The notes beneath the pieces were generated by a model. The model ran no database searches, was not told where the DNA came from, and saw only the letters and a list, made by a program, of their open reading frames with translations. Below are positions 1 to 12,312 of a stretch of DNA of 64,000 bases, in pieces. This DNA comes from Scatophagus argus. Lineage: Eukaryota; Chordata; Actinopteri; Scatophagidae. The stretch covers positions 3,964,862 to 4,028,861 of the forward strand of contig NC_058510.1 of NCBI RefSeq assembly GCF_020382885.2, read 5' to 3'. The position numbers were made by a program, and so were the translations under genes. How positions within the stretch are numbered: the first letter of the stretch is position 1; every line of letters begins with the position of its first letter.

Positions 1-1218
1 ATTCCATTGTGTTGGGTTGACCTTGCTGTAATCATCAAATTGGACAACTCTTCTTCTATCCTTTTTGCTTAAACCGGACAAACATAAAAGCCTGGATTTT
101 AGTTTTTTTGTTTTCCACCTGTTGTCATAATTAGGTTCTCAGTGTATATTTTGATCTGTTTATGCTCTCTGTTTTCTTTCTTTGCACTTTAACTGAGGCT
201 CAGAAGAAGAGAGGCTGCAATTACTGAAAATGTCCACTAGAGGCTGCCAGAGGACCACACAGGGATATTAGCACAGGACATGATCCCAGCTGCATGCATC
301 CATCGCTGCCTGCATTATACCTCAAACAATAGGATTTGAAAATAAGTGAATTTGTCTCACCATCCCTACCACTATCACTGCCCACATACCACTCACATTT
401 AGACAAGGATACATAATCCTAAAATGACCAGCAGCCAACCACTTGCTTGTAAAATATTAATAGGACTGGTTTAACTTGTTACCACATCAGATGAGTGTAA
501 CACAACAGAACATATAAATTCATATGTAAAAATCTATGTTTACAAATTCGTGTTAACGTTGCTCTACATTCAGTATGAATAAATGATTGGTGAGATACTT
601 GCACAGACTCTTTCACCTTTTCGTCAGCAGCTCTGCCTCTTACACAGTCATCCTCACGTTCTTCTTCTTCTTCTTGTTTTATCGGCGGGTTTTGTTTGAC
701 TGAATGACTTCTCGTCACTACATGTTACAGCTGGTGATCTACTTGCTGCCACATGAGATCTATGGGAAGACATTCCCATAAGAGTAAAGAGTAAAATAAG
801 GAATAATCACAGGAAACACAGAAGGGTTATATGTGTGTGTTCACAAATAATAAGGTTATGAAATCTGGTCAATGCTATATTAGGATGGAAAGCTGTCTCA
901 TTAAAATTGCCTTGATATTTTGTTGAATAGCATTAGACCGTCTGGGATTCCCTCAGTGTTTGAGCAGCTTAGGTAAAAAAAAAAATCCCCAAATTTTACT
1001 TAGAGGGGATTTTTCACTTTGAGGCAGCTTTTGAGTTTAGTCTGCCACAGCTCTTTTGACACGTTATTTTTAGGAAACGCTGACAGTGCAGTGCTGAAGC
1101 CGGTTAAAATGTGATTCATCAGTTTAGTCCTGAATCATCTGTCTTTACTTCATCAGACTTTACTTACTTTAATTGCCAGCCTCCAATTATTTTAACCTAA
1201 TTTGGTTTTCAGAAGTAG

Positions 1219-1252
1219 TAAGATAAGAACTTTATTGATCCCTCAGGAAATT
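1219..1252 (-). mobile_element. LINE 3'-tail fragment
   Basis: The motif aagataagaactttattgatccc matches the 3' terminus of the larger LINE fragments at 2706 and 16942, in the same minus-strand orientation. Only the extreme 3' end remains, so the assignment rests on a short match. Confidence 0.45.
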
Positions 1253-2705
1253 GTTGAAGTAGCTGTTGCTGTGTAGCTTGTAGCTGTAGCTTGTGGCTTG
1301 GTCAGTTTTTGTTTTTTTGTTGTTTTTTTTTTTTAGCTTCTTAACAGAAAACTATCTCTTTAGTTGCTTGCTCTGTTGTGCCCTGTTCCCTTCTTCTTCT
1401 CTGCTCCTTTCCTTTCCTCTCATCACGTTCGTCCTCTATAGTTCAAGTACCAAGAAAGTCAGTGAGGTTGAAGTAATGGCCGACTTCACTTACCAGCCAG
1501 AACTATCGACTGCTGCACAGACCACCAGAACCCCTGAGAATACAACACACTCGCACAAAACACAGCCATCCATCTTTACCCAGTTAACACAGCACAGATG
1601 CTTTAAGGACACAGAGGACAAAGTCACCTCACATGACAAAACAACCACAGCTCATGCAGCCATGTGTTCTTCTGCAGCCTTACAGAATACTAAGGGAAAA
1701 TAAGGAAATTAAATTGGAAAAGAACACAGAAGACGGAAGAATGGCATCAATATTGTGATGGGGAAAACAGAGACGGGGAGGAAACAGAACAAAAGCAGTC
1801 ATTTGATTTTTGTTACATCTCATCAGGTCTGTTTCACTTCTGTGCCGGCACTGCAGAGACAAGAGAAGCTGTCAGACTGCTATCAGATGCTCTATTTCTG
1901 GCAGACAGAGACTCTGTGTTTGGTTCAGCACACACATACGCTCACAGCGATCACAGCGACGTCCCCTCCGTCTCCCCACAGCCTGCTGATGCTGGGGTGG
2001 GATACGTTTGTTAGAACAGAGATGGTAGAAGTAAGGTAAGACACACATTAAAGAACAGATTATCACCATTAAGATTCAGTCGTGATGTGGGGTTTTCTAT
2101 TAGCAAAATATTTAAATGATGGCTTAGGGGTGCTATTGATTAGGGTCGCAAAATCGAATAGTCTTTAATTTGTCCTTTCATTAACTGATCCTGATTTGCC
2201 TGTCGGACGCTAAAGGTGTCCAACCTATGGCTCACACTTTTCTCCGACCACGCTTGTGTGTCTTCCTTGAGCTATCATTTCCGACTCTTCGGATTAATCG
2301 CCTGATTAATCAATAATAAAAGTCCTTGTTAGCTGCAGCCCTGGCACTGCTATTGCATTAGTGTCACACTGCTTGAACCAGCAGGAAAAGCCAAATCTGG
2401 CATAGCCTCCCCTTTAAACTTTTCTCCATTAGTTTTATTCTTGTATATAAAAATCGGCATCCGATTATGATGCTGGGGTCAGCACGGCGTCGCTCTGATG
2501 TTTGAGAGCAAAACTGAACTCAGATTCAGGGTCATGGAATCTAATGTTTTTGCTGCTGAGAATAATTGTGCCTAAGTGGTATTGATCATATGGGGATGAT
2601 GATTCAACACATGCTACAGTGTGTGTTACTGTAGCCTGATGCAGCATACAGTGTGTAAAGGTCACTCTGTACTACATCAGGGCTTAACAGCAGCATATTT
2701 ATGCA

Positions 2706-3385
2706 TAAGATAAGATGAACTTTATTGATCCCGCAGTGGAAAAATTCACTTGTCGTGGCAACTCACAAGAACAGAAAAAGAGTGCAAAAAACAAAAAGTG
2801 TGTAAAAACAGTTACAAAAAATATAGAGGTAATAAATTAACAATTTACAAGTACAGTAAACACAGTAAAATATACAGCTATGTACAAGTCCTCATAAGGG
2901 AGGAAAAGAGGACCAGACTGTTGAGTTGTACAGTCTAACAGCAGTGGGAATGAAGGACCTGCTGTAGCTCCTTCCTACACTGAGGGTGTAGCAGTCTGCT
3001 GCTGAAGGAGCTGCTCAGAGCCTCCACTGTCTGATGCAGAGGGTGAGAGGTGTTGTCCATGATGGATGTCAGCTTGGCTAACATCCTCCTCTCACCCACC
3101 TCCTCCATGGAGTCCAGTGGCAGGACAGAGCTGGCCCTCCTGACCAGCTTATTTAGTCTCTTCCTGTCCCGGTCCGTGCTGCCCGGTCCCCAACAGACCA
3201 CAGCATAGCGAATAGCAGAGTCCTAAAGAGTCCGTAGCAGGGGCCTGCACACTCCAAAGGACCTCAGTCTCCTCAGAAGGTGGAGGCGACTTTGGCCCTT
3301 CTTGTACAGGGCATCGGTGTCATGTGACCTGTCCAGTTTATGGTTGAGGTGGACACCCACCTGTGTGTGTTCGCGTGCCTTTCCC
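2706..3385 (-). mobile_element. 5'-truncated non-LTR retrotransposon (LINE), decayed reverse-transcriptase C-terminus
   Basis: On the minus strand two adjacent frames encode the typical C-terminal end of a fish LINE reverse transcriptase: LYKKGQSRLHLLRRLRSFGV in one frame, then VCWGPGSTDRDRKRLNKLVR and VGERRMLAKLTSIMDNTSHP in another. The frame change near 3205-3230 and an early stop show the copy is dead. The 3' UTR continues to an ATCTTATC-type tail at 2706, with an AATAAA inside the tail. The protein is truncated at both ends, as expected from incomplete target-primed reverse transcription. The family resembles the jockey/Rex type; I cannot assign the clade exactly. Confidence 0.8.
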
Positions 3386-3458
3386 TCCATCATGCATTTT
3401 ATGAGTGTGTTTCTGTCCTCCCCAGATCTCTGGGATGAGTCATACATTAGCCAGAGCA

Positions 3459-3462
<4 letters not shown>

Positions 3463-3502
<40 letters not shown>

Positions 3503-3507
3503 GTGCG
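3463..3507. repeat. (GT)n microsatellite
   Basis: An uninterrupted GT dinucleotide run of about 22 units abuts the decayed LINE copy. It passes through several long open frames, which are artefacts. Confidence 0.95.
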
Positions 3508-4527
3508 CGCGCCAGTGGACTGCGGTGTGTCTATCTCAGGGAATAGATTCAGAGCCAAAGGCAGAGAGAGAAATAGTGACACTGTGAAAGTGCTATTAGA
3601 GACAGATGATTGTAGCCCTGAGGAAGCTTGTAAAGGACACGTACATCAGTACCACTCTGAAATTCTGATTCCTCTTATCTCTTTTTTTTTATTCCCCTGG
3701 CCTCTCTTGCTCTCTTCTCTCTGTCCACACAAATTTAACACGTCGCTCCCTGTGGGTGCTGTCAATTATTTCACACAGGCTTTAAGTCAGGCTGCCATTT
3801 CAAGGTGTAATGGTTTAATTCTGAGACTTCGAGGCATGATGGCTGCTAGTTATTTGCATTCAGAAGCCGTTTCTCAGGTTTGTGCTTTTGTTTTGAAACC
3901 TTCTTTCACTTCAAACACACACTGACCCTCAAGATGGAGCAGGGAGCCATTCTCAGCAGGACACGGCATGAATCCACTGCTTTTGTAAAGAGAGAAATAA
4001 AGAAAACGTTTGTCTGCCATTTATAGAGCTCACTTACTTAAAAAGTCTGAATACAAATTTGGATATTTTTTGCATACAAATGTGGATTCAGAATCCATCT
4101 GAATGTGCACCATGGGTCCTGAATACACATTTGCAGATTACTCTACGCATTCATAAATCTGAGTATACATTTAGAGATTCTTTTACGAATTTACAAATCT
4201 GATTACAGTAGTAGTACAGTCAATATGGTAGAGTAGTCTGAGTGTCATTACTGCTGACTGTTTTTCCAAAATGTGGATGAAAACACGAAGTTCACTCCTT
4301 CCTTCCAGGCAGCTGCTGGTTCGATATCTTTTGTGTTGTGACCTTCGGACAGACGTCCTCACTCTGATTAAAGAGATGACGAACCCTGATGTTGGATGAG
4401 GCTGATAGCACAGAGTCATTTACTCTCTTATCTCTCCAGATGACTACTGTCTCTATGCTAATTCTCTAATCTCTGTGATCGCAGTGTGCCTTTAAATCGA
4501 GGTGGACTTACCTGTACGTGGCTACTG

Positions 4528-4532
<5 letters not shown>

Positions 4533-4560
<28 letters not shown>

Positions 4561-4561
4561 G
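4533..4561. repeat. (TG)n microsatellite
   Basis: A TG dinucleotide run of about 14 units lies in the cntnap2 intron. Confidence 0.95.
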
Positions 4562-4677
4562 TGTGGGTGAAGATGACATCATCCCATGCTCTCAGGCTAT
4601 AACCACTGGTTGTACTTTATACTGGTGAGTCCTGATCCATGGCAGTGGGGGTCCGGGTTCCAGGTTTTCTCCAGCTG

Positions 4678-4742
4678 CTGGGTGGTGGTGGAGGTGGGAC
4701 TGGAACTGCACTGCAGCGAGGGGGGGGTGGCATAGAGGGAGG
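4678..4742 (+). repeat. G-rich tract with G-quadruplex potential
   Basis: GG runs separated by single T or A (gggtggtggtggaggtggg) are followed by an eight-G run and further GG runs. It is a two-tetrad-type motif, weaker than the pair in the pip4k2a 3' UTR. A GA-rich run follows at 4753-4775. Confidence 0.5.
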
Positions 4743-5893
4743 TAGTGTCAGAAAGAAAGAGAGAGAGAGAGATGCTTACCAATGTGTTACGGTGTTAAGA
4801 GATCCACATAGCAGAGAGGAAGAACGAGGGGAAAGAAGAGGAGAGGGAGCTAATTTGCCTCACAAACTGTACAGAGACACTTCAGATAGGTAACTACAGA
4901 TGGATGCATGTGTGCACGTAAACCTGTGTGTCTTCATTTGTGTGTGATCTTGCACATGCATGAGTGTGCCAGAGTCTGAGTGACTCATTGTCAGCCTCTG
5001 TTATTCTAAATTTAAATTCCATTTTCTCCTGCATGTGATTTCCTCATAGACTGGAATTAAGCCAAATTTGTGATGCTTGTGAGCTTAAAATGCAGTCCAC
5101 CCCCTGAATTAATCGGATTGCAGGCAAGTTGCACAGAACCCTGACGTGTGTGTGAGTCAGGGGGGAAGATGAGCCGTCGCAGAGTGTGTGATGTTAATTA
5201 TTTTGCATGCTTGTTTGTTCCTGCATGTCTGTTATGTCTGTGTTTCTTGGCTCGGTGTCTGTGCTGCCCGACATCCTGGTTAAGGAGGAAGCTAGACGTG
5301 GCACTGATGAATACACCTGTGTGTGTTCAGTATGACAGGGTGTTACAACCACAGGTGTGTTTTCCCTGTCTAAAACACACAGTCATTAATCGACCGTCGA
5401 CGGTTCTCATCTCCATCCTCCTCCCTCGCTGTATGTCTGTTCGCTGCAGTTCAGTTTGCTGCTTCTCCATGTTGTGTTCATGACATTCACAGCAAAGGTT
5501 TAGAGAAGGTCACCACACTTACAGCCAAAAGTGCACAAGGACCGAACTTCAAAGAAGAGGATAAGTTGTGGTTAATTTGTAGTGTTTTTGGCCTTATTAT
5601 CAAACTGTCCATTGGACGTAAGCATAGAAGATATTTATACTGAGAAAAGGCACAAATATCAATATTGTTTAAATAAACATCAGTATTGCTTAACATTTAA
5701 AGGATGTTTTTTAAAGGATGTTTTTAACAAATGTACAAAATATAAACAAATTGATTAGAAAAGGAAGAGTATTGATGTCTTTTTTTATCAGTTTGTCACT
5801 ATTTCTCACTAATCCAATTTTTTTAATGTGTTTAACTCTTTTACACATTAATTTCTATAACATTCTCTCATTCTTTACTCTTTATCTGCTTTC

Positions 5894-5936
5894 CTCTGTC
5901 TGTCTGCCTATCTGTCTGTCTGCCTGTCTGTCTGTG
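5894..5936. repeat. (TCTG)n tetranucleotide microsatellite
   Basis: Imperfect TCTG units with TGCC and TATC interruptions, inside a pyrimidine-rich stretch of the cntnap2 intron. Confidence 0.85.
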
Positions 5937-6151
5937 CCACTTCAGCCCTGACTGCTGAGTGTGTGTTCGTGTGTGCATTTTTACATGTTACATGTCTGTT
6001 TCTGTATTACAAAGAGTGTGGTGAACGAATTTACATTAATGGTCTTTTGATGTGCATCAAATACACCATACTTTCATTAACACCCCCACCCATCCACCAC
6101 CCTCACTACCACCCTCCCTCTACTCTCTCACCCCCGCATCAACTTCCATTT

Positions 6152-6165
6152 GTTGCCATGGCAAC
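6152..6165. promoter_or_regulatory. Perfect palindromic RFX X-box motif
   Basis: The 14-mer GTTGCCATGGCAAC is the ideal palindromic X-box, two RFX half-sites with no spacer. It is intronic, about 3.6 kb upstream of the first cntnap2 exon in the window. The motif is seen directly; binding is inference. Confidence 0.6.
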
Positions 6166-6252
6166 TGTGTTTGATCTCCTCTACCCTGCCCCTCCATTTG
6201 AGCACTCGTCTTGTCACCCCAATTCTTTCTCACTCTACTTTTTTTCAGCCAC

Positions 6253-6448
6253 GCACACACACACACACTCACACACACACACAGACTCTATTCTGTCTTT
6301 TGTCCTCCCTCCCTCATGTCTCTCACCTTTCCCCTCACCACCACCCCCTTTCAGAGATGCAGCCACACCCTCCGTCTCTGCTAGTTCTGCAGTTCGTGCC
6401 TTCCCTTCTTTTTTTCCTCCCCTTCGTGCACACACACACACACACATA
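6253..6448. repeat. Two (CA)n microsatellites flanking a pyrimidine-rich tract
   Basis: CA runs lie at about 6253-6284 and 6427-6448, with C/T-rich sequence between them. The combination creates long open frames (to 205 codons) rich in His/Thr/Pro/Ser, which I reject as genes. Confidence 0.85.
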
Positions 6449-7928
6449 CATACCTCACCCCACCTCACCCCAAAACACAACAACCGATTCTCCATCCTCC
6501 AGCCCTCTCACCTTTTGAATAATTCATGTGATGTCAGTGGTCACGCTGGTGAAACACCATCACAAGGTGCAGACCTCTGATCAACATGCTGACCTTGTCG
6601 CAGTTGTGACAGTGGGTGTGTTTGAGTGTATTTTACACAGTTAGATGTGGGAGGAGTCACATGGGGTATGTGATATACGACACGACTGTAGGAACTAGTT
6701 GTAATCATATGTGATGGTACATCTCATTAAAGCAAAGTGGATTAGCACTTTTCTAAACATGATTAGTGTGTGGAGGGCTGCTGGTTTGCTTGCGTATGTG
6801 CGAATGTTTTACCGATCCGTCTGGAAAGCCCCGTCAGAAACCTCCAGCAGAGATGAGGATTACAAGCCTTAAGATCAGTGAGTGTGTGGCGACTGGCTCT
6901 GAGAAGCTGATATTACTTTGTTAATGTTCATGTTTTATTGATGCTTGTGGTGGGCAAACATCTGTAACTCTGTTTGCAAGAGTCCACCATCAAAGTGGTT
7001 ATAAATTTTATTGAGACTGCGTTAGAGAAGTGTTGATGCAACTATCTGGTCATTTTGAAAGCCCATGTTTGTTCTTTGGTTATAGTTGATTGCATTATGT
7101 TCAAAACTATCCTCATTATTTTCTTTTTGTATGCACATCAGATGAGATTTCAGAGATACGAGATGAATGAACACCTGTGAGGACAATCACGATTTCACAA
7201 GTCTTTGCAAAGCTAATGTATTGGATTACATTAGATAGTGGGGTCCTCTTGTGTACTTGTGTCTACCTCTTGTTTCTCTAAAGAGACGTGATGCCATTAA
7301 AACCACTGAGCTTCGGTTCTTATGAAATGTGTGGTGTTCATTTGAAGCATCGTGTTATTTTAACTGGAAACTCGCTGCCTTCTAAGGAGCACTCCCTCGT
7401 AGAATCACTTGCCCCAAAAAAATCAGATGCAACGGAGGCTTGTGGGCTATTTACTCCTCACCAGCATTGTATGCAAAGCAGCCACTTCTGCTCCCTACAC
7501 AGAGCCTATTAGTATTCACAAACAGGCCTCTGCAGTGATCAACACATGCTCAGGCATACAGGAGAGACACGACTTGTATTCATATTCATATTCTGTGCTC
7601 ACAGGACTGTTGTTATCAGTATTCTGCTCACTGTCCTTGATGTAAACCCTGTGAGACACTTCTTTCCCCACCACGTCTGCCTGTGTCTGCCTCTCCACCT
7701 ATCCTGCACACCCCCACGCAAATGCAAATTCAAACACACTCTCTCATCCACGCCATTTTCAATGTGTGAAGTGACTGATAGCAGATTGTCCAGTGTAGCA
7801 GACTGGTGATGCTGAGCCACAGATCAGTTTGAGCAAAGACACATCCAAACAGTTTAAGGACCTCAGCCTGTGGTGCATGAAAACGAACCAGCAGAGCCTG
7901 TTTCCAACACACACACTCACATACAGCA

Positions 7929-8215
7929 TACACACACACACACACACACAGTGCAAGTGTCTGAGGGAGGTCTGGTCGGTTTGAATACGTAGAAGACTCA
8001 TATAGCACTGAGCTCTATTCCTGGAAGCACAATCAATAGTGTTCAAGCACACACACACACACACACACGCACACACTTGTATTGGACCCATCAAAATGGA
8101 ATAAAGAGAGAAAATTACATTATAAGCCATGTCCAGATGCTCAGAACCCCATCATCTAAGATAACATGATTCATTAAATAAACACACACACGCACACACA
8201 CACACAGGCACACAC
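7929..8215. repeat. Cluster of three (CA)n microsatellites
   Basis: CA runs lie at about 7929-7950, 8049-8078 and 8182-8208, roughly 100 bases apart, in the cntnap2 intron. Confidence 0.9.
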
Positions 8216-8570
8216 ATACACATAGCAGCAGTCCAGTTAGTCATCCCTTGTTCATATTTTGCTGCAGGATCGGCCAAACGGCAGTTCTTTCTGGGTGTGG
8301 CGCAGTCGTGCAGCAGAGCAGCCATGCATGTAAAGCTTAAAATCGAGCTCCATCTGCACAAACACATACACACAGCCAGAGTTTGTGTGAAGGTGTAAGA
8401 TATTTCCCACAAAGTGTTCAAGACAGCTGAAGGCCATTTTGAAATCAGTCCAGGTTTGTGCTGGAGTGGAGCACGTCTGAGGATGTTTTTATGTCTTTAG
8501 TAAACTATAGATGCTGGAAGGATTTTCTTTTATCACCGTTTTTGCTGTCTGCAGTTTCTGCTCTGTTATC

Positions 8571-8619
8571 TCACATCAATGATCAGAATCAGAAATTCTG
8601 ATTCTGATCATTGATGTGA
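8571..8619. repeat. Perfect inverted repeat, 24-bp arms, 1-bp spacer
   Basis: The left arm 8571-8594 (begins TCACATCAATGATC) is the exact reverse complement of 8596-8619, with a single A at 8595. The flanking bases 8570 and 8620 no longer pair, so the palindrome is sharply bounded. No transposon ends or target duplication are visible. Confidence 0.95.
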
Positions 8620-9756
8620 CCATGCTTATGAGCTTATACTAGAACAGCAATGTTTCTGCTCACTGAAGGTGAGTGAATTTAATGCTGTTGGTGCTGCAGT
8701 TTATAATGAATGCTCAGGAGCCAAATCACCTCTGAAAGAACAATCAGCCCTTCAGTCAGTACTTTTCAGCTCCAAACAACCATCAGTAAAAATCAATAGT
8801 TGCCAAGATTGGAAAATATGCTGTGTGTAACCTACAAACAGCCTGTAAGCTACAAGAGTCCTCCATTCAGTCAAACACAGGAGGCAAATCTTCAACCCAA
8901 ATGTGTTTTTGAAGAGAGGGACGTGTAGGTAGTTTGGTGTTAGAAATAGGTTACATCCTGTAGTAATAACTGATGAAGACTCAGGAGCACCAGTCTGGCT
9001 TTGCGCATGGCAGCCTGGGGTGCAATCATTACCAGGATGTTTGGACAGGGTGGACAGCAGAAAACAAACTAGAAACCCTGTGCAGACTTTTGTAACCTTG
9101 TGTTCACACACACAATGACACGAGAGAGACTTTTCATAAGATCGTGACCACATGTTGAAAGAGCGGCATGAACGAGATGTTTTAATTCTGTCAAATATGA
9201 AACGGATATCTTGTCTCCGCGTTATGCTTCCATATTCTGAGCCTGTGAGGCATCCTGTGAGGAGGAGAATGAATTAGGAGAGAGCCGTGATAGCGGAGGG
9301 TTGTTAATTCATTATTCATCCTCTAATTTGACGTTAGAGGTCAATGTCAGTGTATGTTCCTCCTCCACTCTCTCCCTCCTCATCTCTCGGCTCTCTATTC
9401 CTTCATCATTTGTCTCGACTCACATTCTCACTGGTTGTTCTGGACTTGCATTTGGTTTTGTTGTGTCTGTGCATCAGCAAAATTTGTGCCTGCTCAAGTT
9501 GGAGTGTAAGCTCAGTTCAGTGTACATGGGCTTTGGGCATTCAGAAAAAAATGTTGATCTTCTTTTGTGTGTGTTCTGGATAATCAGTGCTGATGCTTTG
9601 TCTTTAAAAACTGCTGTGCTCTGTGCTTCAGATCCCTGTCTCTCTCTCTGTCTCCCCACTTTCCCTCAAAAGCAAATTAATTGCATGGTAACAATAACAA
9701 GATCCATCCAAACTCTCCGCTGATCCCAGCTTCTCTCCAACTCTGTATCTGTGCAG

Positions 9757-12312
9757 AAACTGGGCACGTCGACCCGGTCCTCATCGAGCGTTACAACACC
9801 CCAGGCTTCGTCGGGTGTCTGTCGCGGGTTCAGTTCAACGGAGTGGCCCCCCTCAAGTCCGCACTGAGAACCGCTGCACAGGCCCAGGCCACACCCACAG
9901 CCGCACAGCCAGACAGACAGCCTGCAGCCACCTCGCCGGTTTCTTATCAGGGCAAACTGGTGGAGTCCAACTGTGGGGCATCACCTCTCACCATCCCACC
10001 AATGTCTGCCGCGACAGATCCCTGGCATCTGGACAACACAGGTGAGGAGTGCTGAGAGGGAATTCAGTGATGCGCATGAACATGTGCATATACAATCTCA
10101 GTACTTGATCCCTTCCATACGCGAACTCCTCCTCTCTCTTAGACATGTACACTTTCATGTTCACACACACACACAAGCCTCACTACTCTCGTGTCTGATG
10201 TTGCATTCCACACCAGTGTGTACTATTTTTGGATGTGGATGTAGCAGGTTTCCTCTGGGTCGGTGCCAACAGTTCCTTTGGGAACGTTGAGCTATCGGAG
10301 ATCAGTCAGCTCCACTAACCTGGACTCCGTGTCCAAACTCACAGTCGGCCTTCCACAGAAACAGTTAGTATTTGTTCTGCTTTACATTTTCTATCGTAAG
10401 ATTCCTACAGCCTTCATTTAGACTCTGATTAATTTTGTTGTTTGTTGGTCTTTTTATTGATTTTATTGTTTATTTTTGTTTCACTTCCCACCTTCCTAAC
10501 TTCCTGTTTTTCCATGTAAAGTCTTTGCTTGATTGGTTCTGTCCTCTCCACTTTCAGTCCTCATTTCCCCACATTTAAGCTAAGATGATCTCTTGATATT
10601 TTATACCAACACATCAGAAGCAGCCAAGAGTCTGACTGCTGTCCTGTCCCGCTTCTCATTTTCTCCCACTTTTCCCTCCCCAGCCTCTTCTGCTCCTTCT
10701 TACTCTTGCTCTTTACTTCTCTGGAGAACTACGCAGTCAGCAGCAGAAATAGCTGACAGCTCATTCCAGGCTGTGGGAGTGTGTCTGCATATATGCAGGT
10801 TGTTGCGTGTTGTAAGGTTTAATGATACATGTCTGTCCATGCTTTCACACTTGTTTGTGTGTGTGTAAGTGTATGTACAGACAAAATGATCAGACTGAAA
10901 ATGAAAACTGTTATGCTTCTTTCTTTTCGCCCATCACCTCCTCCTGTCATTTCTCTCCAGTTCATTTGCCCTTCTTTTCTATTCATTCAGGCAGAATCAG
11001 AGCAATTAGATGATTGCTGCGGACAGAGAGTTATAGTAGACCGCCAGGGGCAGCAGCTGTTATTAACCTCTTAACCTGTCATGGATCTTTAATGAATTAC
11101 TTGAACAGCAATACATTAAATAACCTCCACTAGTCATCCACTAAGGTTCTTAGCACTGCTGTATTCACCCTGTTGACTGTCTGATGTACTGTATGTGTGC
11201 AGTGAAGCTGGGGCCAATCTAGATGTAACCAAATACTGTGTCGGTCCTGTTCTGTTTTCGCTGTTGAAAAGCAAGGCTTTGTAGTTATAATTTGTAGTTT
11301 AATTCAATGTGACTTTTAACTGCAGGAAACAAAAGATCAAGGACTCTGTTTCTGCTGGGAGCAGAACTGTGATGCGTTGGGAGGTTTTTGTATCCTTGAA
11401 ATGCACTTTGCCCATCAGTTTAATATTTTCATGTGCACAAATGGTTACAGTGTAGCTATTTAAGGTAGTTGTATTACTACAATGAATATAAAACATCAGA
11501 GATCTTTTAGTCAATCTTTTAGTCTATTTGGTAACACGAGTTGCTTATTAGCGTGCATTTTGGTAGCATTCTAGCTGTTCCCTAATCTAAACTGTTATTG
11601 TCCACTTATGTGAGTCTGTATGGGTTGAACGATTCTTTTCTTCTTGCTGTACTCAGATGCAGAGTTCCCCTTCAATGAAGAGAGAGTGATTCCTGATGGA
11701 GTCAACAGAGACTCAGCCATCATTGGAGGTAAAAAAAATATCTTTGACAGATTTGCATTTGAGGTTTGTATTACATTCTCAAAAGTATTATAAATGACAA
11801 TGAAATCAGCCCAGAGCTCTGCGAAGTGTTGTGTTGAAAAGTCATGAAAGATTCACGTGGTTCTAAGCTGCCATGGAAAGAACAATGAGATGTTGGGCTT
11901 CATGGTGGTTTCGGTGGTTTGAGGCTTTCGTCACATGTCATTGATCCTTCTCTCTAATGGACTGTTTTGACCAACCAGCCATCTGAAACTCTAAAACGTA
12001 TATATCAAAGAAAAGCAACAAAGTAAGCAAAATCTCACGTTTGAGAAACTTGAAGCATCAAGTTTGCCATCTTTGGTGAAAAATGATTCCATTATGTCCG
12101 CATCCTCCGCAGGTATCATTGCAGTCGTGATCTTCACCATCTTATGTACTCTGGTGTTCCTGATCCGCTACATGTTCCGTCACAAAGGCACCTACCACAC
12201 CAACGAGGCCAAAGGCAGCGGGGAGTCCGCCGGGGAGTCGGCGGACACGGCCATCATTGGCACCGACAACCCAGAAACCATCGACGAATCAAAGAAGGAG
12301 TGGTTCATCTAA
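9757..12312 (+). CDS. cntnap2: Contactin-associated protein 2 (Caspr2), C-terminal three exons, partial
   Basis: Caspr2 is a single-pass axonal adhesion protein of the neurexin superfamily that organises juxtaparanodal Kv1 channels with contactin-2. Coding exons seen are 9757-10041, 11657-11728 and 12113-12312, with AG/GT borders and matching phases (1-1-1). The first exon encodes the end of the last laminin-G domain ([20 protein letters not shown], then LVESNCGAS). The second encodes the juxtamembrane stalk ending DSAIIGG. The third encodes a transmembrane helix ([17 protein letters not shown]), the protein-4.1-binding motif [13 protein letters not shown] and the C-terminal PDZ ligand EWFI. 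The ending [10 protein letters not shown] separates it from CNTNAP3, 4 and 5. The N-terminal exons lie left of the window. An Ala/Gln/Thr/Pro-rich insertion sits between APLKSALR and [10 protein letters not shown]. Whether it is paralogue a or b cannot be told. Confidence 0.93.

Larger units (their letters stand above)
1..9756 (+). other. cntnap2: cntnap2 intron (partial), repeat-rich
   Basis: This stretch lies 5' of the first recognisable cntnap2 exon and is read as intron. I found no exon with family similarity in it. It holds LINE 3' fragments, many CA/TG microsatellites, a TCTG repeat, pyrimidine-rich tracts, a perfect RFX X-box and a perfect palindrome, all listed separately. The open frames here are microsatellite or low-complexity read-through. 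An exon that I failed to recognise is possible but would have to be short. Confidence 0.6.

Noticed and set aside
3302..3925. 207-codon plus-strand open frame
   Set aside because: It runs antisense across the LINE fragment and through the (GT)n repeat (Cys-Val run); composition is not protein-like and there is no splice context.
4310..4330. GGTTCGA-like segment suggesting a tRNA B box
   Set aside because: No A box at the right distance and no cloverleaf could be drawn.
5963..6580. 205-codon plus-strand open frame
   Set aside because: Made of pyrimidine-rich and CA-repeat sequence (Pro/Ser/His/Thr runs); all three frames are open there for the same reason.
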